From Promethearchaeota archaeon (lineage in GTDB: Archaea; Asgardarchaeota; Lokiarchaeia; Sigyniarchaeales; Promethearchaeaceae), in NCBI GenBank assembly GCA_014729055.1, contig WJKO01000021.1, forward strand, positions 1 to 5,568: a stretch of 5,568 nt of DNA, read 5' to 3'. A program made the translations under genes and the position numbers. Position 1 is the stretch's first letter, and each line of letters starts with the position of its first letter. Under the pieces are notes generated by a model. That model was not told the origin of the DNA and ran no database searches. It saw only the letters and a list, made by a program, of their open reading frames with translations. This document shows, piece after piece, positions 1-5,568 of the stretch.

Positions 1-60
1 ATAAATAATGGATAATTAAAAAAATTTACAGATTCAATTGTGGTCATTCATTGATGTGAA

Positions 61-77
61 AAGATAAAAAATAGAAA
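61..77 (-). terminator. Oligo-T terminator candidate after the JAMM pair
   Basis: Directly after the TAA stop at 80-78, the minus strand reads T-rich, with TTTTTT (71-66) and a shorter TTTT-containing stretch beyond. A second run of seven T lies at 24-18. Archaeal intrinsic termination depends largely on such T tracts and does not need a hairpin, and none is evident. The region is AT-rich, so the call is tentative. No gene is visible in positions 1-77. Confidence 0.35.
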
Positions 78-1463
78 TTATGAAACTTTTTTTGCGATAT
101 CATCTATTGTTTTTGAAATTTCTTCTGTTAGTGTTAGAAGATCAGTAATACTCGAGACAATTTGCTTAGATTTTTCACTAGACTCCGAACTGACCTCACT
201 TTTGATTTTATCTATTAATTCTCCAAGTTGGGAAGTATCTTTATCCATTTCATCTTTTAGTTGCTCTACGATCGTCTGTTGTTCTTGCAATGCTTGCTTG
301 AATGTCTCAGATTGCTTTCCAATAGATTCGGATTTATTAGCTGCTTTATTTATTGAATCAATAACACCGCTTAATTTTTCGCTAAGTAAACCTTTTATAA
401 CTGAACTTATATCGCCTGAAACTTTATCAGTGAATTCGTAAAATCTCTTGTTAAATTCGCGCTGATCGTTATCCATTTTCTTGAATGTTTCATCTAAGTC
501 TTCATTTACTTTCTCTACTTCTACATTTAATAGTTCTTCTATGTAAGTTCTCACTCTTGCAATCCCCTTGTCAACTATTTCTTTCATCGTTGCTAAAACA
601 TCAACCATAACCGTAGCACCTTTTTGGGTGGCTTTAGTCGTATCATCCTTGAATTGATCAAAATGTTTTAGAAACTCCTTTGTGAATTCTTGATTAAATG
701 CTTCCAATCCTTGCTCTGCTGCGTCAACCATTTCATCTGCTTCACCTTCTTCTTCGACCTTTTCAACAGGTCCTTGGTCCTCTTCCGCCTCACCCTCCTC
801 CTTTTGATCTTCGTCCATTGTCCAAACCGAATCATCTGCGTCTAGTGTGGCAATTTCATCAATAATTGATTTTTTCGACTGTGTCGCTTCGATAATTTGT
901 TTTACTTCTCTATAATAACTCAGATCATCTGGTGGAAGTATTTCGAACTTTGATTCATGAAAATCAGAACTCATTCCTTTTGTAAAATCATTGAGTCGAA
1001 ATGCTTTAAATCCAAAAGGTGCTTCACTATCTTCGTCTAAAAGATATTCGTGATCAAATACAATCGCAAAACCCTTAGGAGTTTGTTCTTTTTGATAGAA
1101 TAAGTGATTCTTAATGTCTACTTTCGATAGAAATGCTTTCATGTTTGGATGGCTATGATACCAACCACAAGCATATAACCCCTCTTTCTTCTTTGAATAT
1201 TCTTCATCTACTTGAGCAAACGCGGCGTAATCTGCAGGGGAAAAGCCTACTTCGATATTATTTCCATGAGAAATAGGGACCACTTCATATACTATGATAT
1301 CATCTCCTTTCTCTTTTCCCATACAAACACCCATCACCTCAACCGATTGACTTCCTAACCCCTCATTTCCATATTGAAGAACGTGTTTTAACATAGTTAT
1401 ATATGCTTTAGGTTTTATTTTAATAACGCCTTCTGACTCATATATATCTGCTTTCTCTGCCAT
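78..1463 (-). CDS. MPN/JAMM metalloprotease with acidic linker and long helical tail (downstream paralogue)
   Basis: A predicted zinc isopeptidase of the JAB1/MPN/Mov34 family, 461 residues from the preferred start. The MPN domain covers about residues 14-165. The JAMM motif is complete: Glu42 in EVMG, His103 and His105 in GWYHSHP, then Ser113 and Asp116 in LSKVD, with the canonical HxH-x7-S-x2-D spacing. Family members of the Rpn11/CSN5 type remove ubiquitin-like modifiers; the substrate here is unknown. A post-MPN extension with LPPDD and YY (about 175-182) is shared with the upstream paralogue. Residues about 217-245 are a strongly acidic linker, mostly Glu and Asp. The remaining 200 or so residues look helical, rich in Lys, Glu and Gln, and probably coiled coil. 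No signal peptide or membrane segment is seen, so it is probably cytosolic. The frame is also open from an ATG at 1490, adding nine residues, but the ATG at 1463 has a far better ribosome site. It lies one base after the upstream gene. Family assignment is firm; function is inferred. Confidence 0.9.
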   Translation of the reverse strand: MAEKADIYESEGVIKIKPKAYITMLKHVLQYGNEGLGSQSVEVMGVCMGKEKGDDIIVYEVVPISHGNNIEVGFSPADYAAFAQVDEEYSKKKEGLYACGWYHSHPNMKAFLSKVDIKNHLFYQKEQTPKGFAIVFDHEYLLDEDSEAPFGFKAFRLNDFTKGMSSDFHESKFEILPPDDLSYYREVKQIIEATQSKKSIIDEIATLDADDSVWTMDEDQKEEGEAEEDQGPVEKVEEEGEADEMVDAAEQGLEAFNQEFTKEFLKHFDQFKDDTTKATQKGATVMVDVLATMKEIVDKGIARVRTYIEELLNVEVEKVNEDLDETFKKMDNDQREFNKRFYEFTDKVSGDISSVIKGLLSEKLSGVIDSINKAANKSESIGKQSETFKQALQEQQTIVEQLKDEMDKDTSQLGELIDKIKSEVSSESSEKSKQIVSSITDLLTLTEEISKTIDDIAKKVS

Positions 1464-1464
1464 C

Positions 1465-2817
1465 TTAATTGCCTCCCTTGACCATTCCATTTATCGCTTT
1501 CAGACTTGTTTTAATATCGTTTAGCTTATTTTGGAGATCTTGTATATTGTCCGTTAACGGACTTAAACCTTCTGAAATTGCTTTTACAGAGTCCGTCATA
1601 GCTGATTTTCCGTTATTTGTGATTTCATCAACCTTTTTCTTATAATTATCACGGGCAGCTTCCATAATTGCTTTTTGAGATTGAATAGTACCGGAAACAT
1701 CCTCTGTGTTCTCTTCGACTTTCTCTATTTTTTCAACAGCAGTTTTCATCCGGGAATTAATATCTGCAATAACTGAATCCAAAGCTTTATCAAAAGATTC
1801 GGACAGATTTTTGTCAAGCGAATTTTCAAGTTCTTCCAGCTTTTCGTGTAATTTTTTTCTGATAATTACATTTGCATCGTATTTATCATCGATTGCAACC
1901 CAGACATCTCTTAATCGATCATTAAAAGCGAATTTTAACCAACTTTGTATGTCCGATATGGACTTACTTAAGTTCTCTTTTAGCCCTTTCAAGTTTTTAA
2001 GCATTATAACATTTTTTGTAATAATCCCTTGAGATATTCCTCGAGCCCATTCGTTTAAATAATCCAATAAGGGCTTTATAAACACTTCTGAGATTTTTTC
2101 AATTCCGCCTTGTAAACTTTTATTTACTTTTTCATAAGAGAGTTCCGGTTCCTTTGCCATCATCATAGATTCTCCAGGAACTTCAAAGTCTCCAAACACG
2201 TCTGGCACTTCATTAAGTTCAAGAATTGGAGACTCTCCCTTTTTTATATTATTAATCAATTTTGCGATACCCATTATATAGAATTCGTTATCCTCAGGTG
2301 GTTCAACAACCCAGTTCACTTGGTGGTAATCGGACATGGGGTTTTGTGGGTCATCTAAACGATAGACATCGAACCCCATATCATCTTTATCTTCTAATCG
2401 AGTATGATCCCACACTATGCCAACGGCACTATTATTTGGTCCTTGCCAACCCATCTGGTTTCTGACATCGACAGCAGAGAAAAAGCATGATAATCCAGGA
2501 TGGCTATGATACCATCCGACCGTAAACCATCCCTTATCTGCATATGCGGAGTCAACAACGCTAAACGAACCATAGTCTTCTGGTTTGAATGCAACTTCGA
2601 TGTGTCCTCCATGGGATATTGGTACTGCATCTTCTATCACAACATCTTTAATGATTCCTGGTTCATCAACCAGCCGCCCAATGAGCATACCCATTACTTC
2701 TTTAAACTGACTCTTATGCTTAGCATTTGAACCAAACCGAAGAACATGTTTCATCATTTTAACGTAAGCTTTCCACTTAATGATTACCTTTTTTTTGATA
2801 CTTTCTTCTTTTGACAT
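1465..2817 (-). CDS. Rpn11-like MPN/JAMM metalloprotease with long helical tail (upstream paralogue)
   Basis: A 450-residue predicted zinc-dependent isopeptidase. The MPN domain spans about residues 10-160 and has the full JAMM set: Glu40 in EVMG, His104 and His106 in GWYHSHPG, Ser114 and Asp117 in FFSAVD. The HSHPGLSCFFSAVD stretch is strikingly close to the eukaryotic Rpn11 and CSN5 active-site segment, including the Gly and Cys between the histidines and the serine. The N-terminal KAYVKMMKH helix also matches the ALLKMLKH region of those proteins. After the domain comes a shared extension with EPPEDNEFY (172-180). From about residue 228 to the end the protein is predicted helical and largely coiled coil, with no membrane segment. 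It shares the ISHG..IEV segment and overall MPN sequence with the downstream gene, so the two are tandem duplicates. It is first in the pair, and its last codons carry the neighbour's ribosome site. A ubiquitin-like substrate is likely from the family but is not shown here. Confidence 0.92.
   Translation of the reverse strand: MSKEESIKKKVIIKWKAYVKMMKHVLRFGSNAKHKSQFKEVMGMLIGRLVDEPGIIKDVVIEDAVPISHGGHIEVAFKPEDYGSFSVVDSAYADKGWFTVGWYHSHPGLSCFFSAVDVRNQMGWQGPNNSAVGIVWDHTRLEDKDDMGFDVYRLDDPQNPMSDYHQVNWVVEPPEDNEFYIMGIAKLINNIKKGESPILELNEVPDVFGDFEVPGESMMMAKEPELSYEKVNKSLQGGIEKISEVFIKPLLDYLNEWARGISQGIITKNVIMLKNLKGLKENLSKSISDIQSWLKFAFNDRLRDVWVAIDDKYDANVIIRKKLHEKLEELENSLDKNLSESFDKALDSVIADINSRMKTAVEKIEKVEENTEDVSGTIQSQKAIMEAARDNYKKKVDEITNNGKSAMTDSVKAISEGLSPLTDNIQDLQNKLNDIKTSLKAINGMVKGGN
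1472..1477 (-). promoter_or_regulatory. Strong Shine-Dalgarno site for the downstream JAMM gene
   Basis: On the minus strand GGGAGG lies eight bases before the ATG at 1463-1461, inside the last codons of the upstream JAMM gene. It favours that ATG over the in-frame ATG at 1490, which lies upstream of this site and would make the genes overlap by 26 bases. A single base separates the upstream TAA stop (1467-1465) from the chosen start, an arrangement typical of translational coupling. Confidence 0.8.
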
Positions 2818-2837
2818 CTTTCACAGCCTACATTCTT

Positions 2838-2860
2838 ATTTAATTATAATTTAATTTTGG
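2838..2860 (-). promoter_or_regulatory. Possible archaeal BRE/TATA promoter of the JAMM pair
   Basis: Read on the minus strand, CCAAAA is followed directly by TTAAATTATAATTAAATA. This resembles a BRE plus TATA box centred about 30 bases before the ATG at 2817. With the usual archaeal spacing, transcription would begin within a few bases of the start codon, giving a nearly leaderless message. That fits the lack of a convincing Shine-Dalgarno site there; only GTGA, three bases from the ATG, is present. The spacer is AT-rich throughout, so a chance match is possible. Confidence 0.4.
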
Positions 2861-2941
2861 TTTTTTATTCATAAAAGTTTTCATCTAAATTTAGAAAAAG
2901 TTTCAATTTATCGTTTATTTGATGAGCAATTGAATTAGAAT

Positions 2942-3895
2942 TTATTTTCCAATCGCAATATCAAGCACCAGATGATACATTTTTGGACCAAAGGATTTTA
3001 CAAATCTGAAAGCCAGCAAACAACATCTATATTCATAATTTTTCGCATGTTGAGAGAATTCATTATATATGGTCTCAATATCCTTCCCCAAACTCACGCC
3101 CTCAAAATGTATGATTGAATTCGTGATAGGTTTTTGGACACGGTCATATACGTCATATTTAGTGGTTTCTGTTGCTTTTTCTACGAATTCTTGAATATTT
3201 GTTTGTATCTCTAATTCCTTTTGCTTTATGACTGTGAGTGCTGCCTTAATGTATTCATAAGGGGTGGGTAAAATTCCCATAATGATTCTCTCTGCTTTGA
3301 TACCTTTCTTTGCGAGCACGGGTACTTCTTCTTTACAATCTCCATGAATCGGTCTAATCTTGTCAGATAATTTATTCAATTTTATGTTTTCCTTCAAATA
3401 ATTATATGCAACAGGATTCAATTCAATACTAAATATTTGATTTGGATTGGCAAACTTTGCAATTCCAAGCGAGAAGTAACCAATACCCGCAAACATATCA
3501 ACAATAGTTTCTTTATTTTCCACTAACTTTGGTAAATAGCGCCGCTCGGTTATATTACCCTTTGCAAACATTATTTTTGTAAAATCAAACTTATACTTAA
3601 GATTATTTTCTTTATGTATTATTTCAGTTTTTCTTTCTCCTGCTAAATGTTTTAATCCAGTTGGCTTTCGAAATTCTCCACTAATTGTTCCAGTCCGCAT
3701 CCAGACGCTAGATATACTGGGCACTAATTTTAAAGTTGCATTTCCAATCTTTTCTTTATACGGGATCACTTCATCTTTAAGATTCAAAATCAAAACGTCA
3801 CTTAATGTCTGATAACCCGCTGGGAGTAGGTTGATTACGTCATTAGGTATCTCATCCTTCAGATTTGCTCTCAGTTGATCCCTAAATTTAACCAT
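2942..3895 (-). CDS. taw2: Taw2/TYW2-like tRNA-Phe wyosine aminocarboxypropyltransferase
   Basis: A 317-residue class I SAM-dependent enzyme of the Trm5/TYW2 family. Taw2 moves the 3-amino-3-carboxypropyl group of SAM onto 4-demethylwyosine at position 37 of tRNA-Phe. An N-terminal domain precedes GERKTEIIHKEN (86-97). The SAM-binding core has VDMFAGIGYF (132-141), IELNPVAYNYLKENIKLN (157-174) and HGDC (184-187). Three features favour Taw2 over the methyltransferase Trm5: MFAKGN with TER (109-117) where Trm5 has FSPRL, IIMG (204-207) where Trm5 has a MNLP-type motif, and a C-terminal MYHLVLD (306-312). It is longer than the 250-280 residues I recall for archaeal Taw2, because about 33 charged residues (about 224-258) lie between the IMG strand and the IIHFEG strand. 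AGGT sits seven bases before the start. It is followed by a 124-base gap before the JAMM genes and is divergent from the membrane protein gene. A Trm5-like activity cannot be fully excluded. Confidence 0.82.
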   Translation of the reverse strand: MVKFRDQLRANLKDEIPNDVINLLPAGYQTLSDVLILNLKDEVIPYKEKIGNATLKLVPSISSVWMRTGTISGEFRKPTGLKHLAGERKTEIIHKENNLKYKFDFTKIMFAKGNITERRYLPKLVENKETIVDMFAGIGYFSLGIAKFANPNQIFSIELNPVAYNYLKENIKLNKLSDKIRPIHGDCKEEVPVLAKKGIKAERIIMGILPTPYEYIKAALTVIKQKELEIQTNIQEFVEKATETTKYDVYDRVQKPITNSIIHFEGVSLGKDIETIYNEFSQHAKNYEYRCCLLAFRFVKSFGPKMYHLVLDIAIGK

Positions 3896-3902
3896 AACAT
3901 AT

Positions 3903-3906
3903 ACCT
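3903..3906 (-). promoter_or_regulatory. Shine-Dalgarno site of the Taw2-like gene
   Basis: On the minus strand AGGT lies seven bases before the ATG at 3895, a normal archaeal spacing. It supports this ATG; the other nearby ATG, at 3900, is in a different frame. Confidence 0.5.
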
Positions 3907-3922
3907 AAAATGACCCATCCCT

Positions 3923-3950
3923 AAAAAAATATTGTCTGTAATCTTTTTTA
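3923..3950. promoter_or_regulatory. Divergent promoter region between the Taw2-like and flippase-like genes
   Basis: Only 77 bases separate the two divergent ATG codons (65 if the plus-strand gene starts at the TTG at 3961), so both promoters must lie here or overlap the genes. The A/T box at 3923-3933 (seven A then TATT) is placed so that it could serve either direction. A second T-run at 3944-3949 lies about 26 bases before the ATG at 3973 and could drive a leaderless plus-strand message. Assignment rests on position and composition only. Confidence 0.3.
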
Positions 3951-3972
3951 GTGAGGTTGTTTGAGTAAGATT

Positions 3973-5568
3973 ATGGAAACCAACGTCGAAAAGAACTCAG
4001 AACAATCTCAAGAAGATGATGTTAAAATTGAGATTGTGAAGGAAGTCGACAAAAAGTCCACAACAGAACTCTGGGACGAAATTGGTTTTCACAAACCTTT
4101 AGCGGGATTCTGGTATAAAATTGCATTCTATCTTATTAATCTCGTTTTAGGTTTGGTCTTGATATCTATTTGGTACAAATATTTCTATCCGTATCCAGAA
4201 TCAATGGGTTATAGAAGTGCAGCAACGGGTATATTTTCACTTTTTTTCTCCCTTTTTGATTTAGGAACACATAGAACCATGGATAGATATATTGCCGAAA
4301 CCAGAATTAAAAATCCACACAAAATGATTCAATATATTCAATATTTTATCTGGTATCAAATGATTACGGGCTTAATCCAAACGACCGCTGTATCAATATA
4401 CGCTATTTATTTTGTTCCTAAGACTCAGCTGGCTTATGCAGTATGGATTATGCTGTTTCATAGCACAACCCAATATCCGGGATTCCTTGGTTGTTTCAGA
4501 GGAGTCTTAAATTCGCTACAATATTTTGATAAAACTGAGATCCTCAATTTCATTTCGGGTGAGGTATTTCAGCGATTAACTGAAGTAGGATTTGTTATCT
4601 GGGGGCGATATTACGGAATAAATAACCCTGCTGTGGGTGAAATAATGGGTATTGCAATCGGGGCAACTATTGGTTTTTATGTAGACGATTTCATTGCAAC
4701 TGCATTTTCAGCGTATTGGTTTCAAAAGTATATGAAAAATTATGGAATAAAGGTGAAGGACTGTTTTAGAATGGATTTTGACCGATATTTAGTAATAGAT
4801 ACATTAACATTTGGTATAAAGACTGGTATGCCGCATATTATAGGATTGGCGGTAAGTTTGGTCATTTTGTGGGAATGGCTCACCTATGTACCACAATATA
4901 CGACTTTCGTTACGTTACATGATATGGCGGGAGGAATAAGCGGATTGGTAAATCAAGCTATGGGTATTAGGCTGTCAATGCTAATTTCAGAATCCTATCT
5001 AAATGATAAGGAAAAGTTGACACAATACTATATTGGACAATATGTCCGTTTCTCTGGGCAGATTCAAGCATTTATGATATCTTTAATTTTAATTGTATTT
5101 ATGGTATTACCACAGATGTACCCTGCATTAGGATTGAGTAATTATATTCTTTCCATCCCATTTATTATTCCGAGATTAATTCGCGAGTTGCAACAACCGC
5201 TTACGAGTTTAGCTGATGAAATCTGTTTGGGGACGAACCACCCGACATGGCTTATGACAATAAGATTATTGGAAGAACTTATGAAGATTTTCTGGATGAC
5301 TTTGTGGATTGTCTGGTTACGCTTGCCAGATAAGTATGGATTAAATGCGATTATTTGGATTATGCCGTGTGGAATTTATCCTGCTATCCTTTTTAAAACT
5401 GTAGCAAGTTTCATTTTTATTCAAAAGAAGATCTTAAAAATTAAAGTGCCTTGGTGGCAAAGTTATGGGGCAAGTCTCCTCTCGGGATCGCTCGTGTTTA
5501 TAATAGGATTAATTGGTAAATTCACAGTATTCGATTATTTCGCAAGCTTGAATCTTCCAATTATAGGA
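3973..5568 (+). CDS. Multi-pass membrane protein, flippase-like (MOP/polysaccharide exporter type), 3' end missing
   Basis: The frame is open without a stop to the window edge and gives 532 residues, so the C-terminus is missing. A charged, probably cytosolic tail of about 40 residues, rich in Glu and Lys, precedes a run of about 10-12 hydrophobic segments, clearest near 46-68, 121-147, 222-247, 285-303, 364-384, 432-450, 456-482 and 498-515. The segment FSLFDLGTHRTMDRYIAE (92-109) resembles the DxG...R.iaE signature after the second helix of polysaccharide and lipid-linked oligosaccharide flippases. Length and topology also fit the MOP superfamily. A role in moving a lipid-linked sugar across the membrane is inferred; the substrate is unknown. 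The start is uncertain: a TTG at 3961, in frame, has GAGGT at 3953-3957 only three bases away, whereas the ATG at 3973 is 15 bases from it and may be leaderless. The gene is divergent from the Taw2-like gene. Membrane protein is certain; flippase family is moderate. Confidence 0.75.
   Translation, partial: METNVEKNSEQSQEDDVKIEIVKEVDKKSTTELWDEIGFHKPLAGFWYKIAFYLINLVLGLVLISIWYKYFYPYPESMGYRSAATGIFSLFFSLFDLGTHRTMDRYIAETRIKNPHKMIQYIQYFIWYQMITGLIQTTAVSIYAIYFVPKTQLAYAVWIMLFHSTTQYPGFLGCFRGVLNSLQYFDKTEILNFISGEVFQRLTEVGFVIWGRYYGINNPAVGEIMGIAIGATIGFYVDDFIATAFSAYWFQKYMKNYGIKVKDCFRMDFDRYLVIDTLTFGIKTGMPHIIGLAVSLVILWEWLTYVPQYTTFVTLHDMAGGISGLVNQAMGIRLSMLISESYLNDKEKLTQYYIGQYVRFSGQIQAFMISLILIVFMVLPQMYPALGLSNYILSIPFIIPRLIRELQQPLTSLADEICLGTNHPTWLMTIRLLEELMKIFWMTLWIVWLRLPDKYGLNAIIWIMPCGIYPAILFKTVASFIFIQKKILKIKVPWWQSYGASLLSGSLVFIIGLIGKFTVFDYFASLNLPIIG

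Noticed and set aside
78..780. Chemotaxis-receptor-like signalling domain in the helical tails
   Set aside because: The Ser/Glu/Gln-rich coiled-coil composition is superficially similar, but there are no membrane segments, no HAMP domain and no conserved signalling hairpin.
202..2730. Plus-strand open frames at about 202-441, 1706-2032, 2262-2465 and 2500-2730, and a minus-strand frame at 2415-2630
   Set aside because: All lie within the two JAMM genes in other frames, have Ser/Phe/Cys-rich or otherwise unnatural composition, and show no domain. The JAMM genes have clear family motifs over the same bases.
2884..2895. Perfect 12-base palindrome TCTAAATTTAGA next to a short T run on the minus strand
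   Set aside because: Too short and AT-only in the centre to form a convincing terminator hairpin; expected by chance in such an AT-rich spacer. It could at most mark the end of the Taw2-like transcript.
2942..3895. Trm5 (tRNA guanine-37 N1-methyltransferase) as the identity of the SAM enzyme
   Set aside because: The FSPRL and MNLP motifs of Trm5 are replaced by MFAKGN and IIMG, and the C-terminal YHLVLD matches Taw2/TYW2.
1..5568. CRISPR arrays, tRNA or rRNA genes, insertion sequences, long direct repeats
   Set aside because: No regularly spaced repeats, cloverleaf-like segments, transposase motifs or terminal inverted repeats were seen; the spacers are all under 130 bases.

Overview
The window looks archaeal, most likely Asgard (Lokiarchaeota-like) or a related TACK/Asgard lineage. 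Four observations support this. There is a wyosine-pathway tRNA enzyme of the Taw2/TYW2 type. There are two JAMM metalloproteases whose active-site segments closely resemble eukaryotic Rpn11 and CSN5. The DNA is AT-rich, and the short spacers hold A/T boxes and oligo-T runs where archaeal promoters and terminators would be expected. The lineage is inferred from gene content; no phylogenetic marker gene is present.

Layout: positions 1-77 are an AT-rich tail downstream of the first operon, with oligo-T runs on the minus strand. Positions 78-2817 hold two paralogous minus-strand genes, each encoding an N-terminal MPN/JAMM protease domain followed by a long helical, probably coiled-coil tail. The upstream paralogue is at 1465-2817 and the downstream one at 78-1463. 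They are one base apart if the downstream gene uses the start with the strong Shine-Dalgarno site. Positions 2818-2941 are an AT-rich spacer with a possible promoter for the pair. Positions 2942-3895 hold a minus-strand Taw2-like gene. Positions 3896-3972 are a short divergent spacer. From 3973 to the right edge runs a plus-strand multi-pass membrane protein resembling polysaccharide/lipid-linked oligosaccharide flippases, cut off by the window end.

How the genes relate: the two JAMM genes are almost certainly co-translated, and their products plausibly form a heterodimer, as MPN proteins do in the proteasome lid and COP9 signalosome. Unlike those complexes, both partners here keep every metal-binding and catalytic residue. 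No ubiquitin-like protein, E1, E2 or proteasome gene is visible, so their substrate is unknown. The Taw2-like gene (tRNA-Phe position 37 modification) and the flippase-like gene have no evident functional link to the JAMM pair. The JAMM pair is the part of the window most likely to be a poorly described system.
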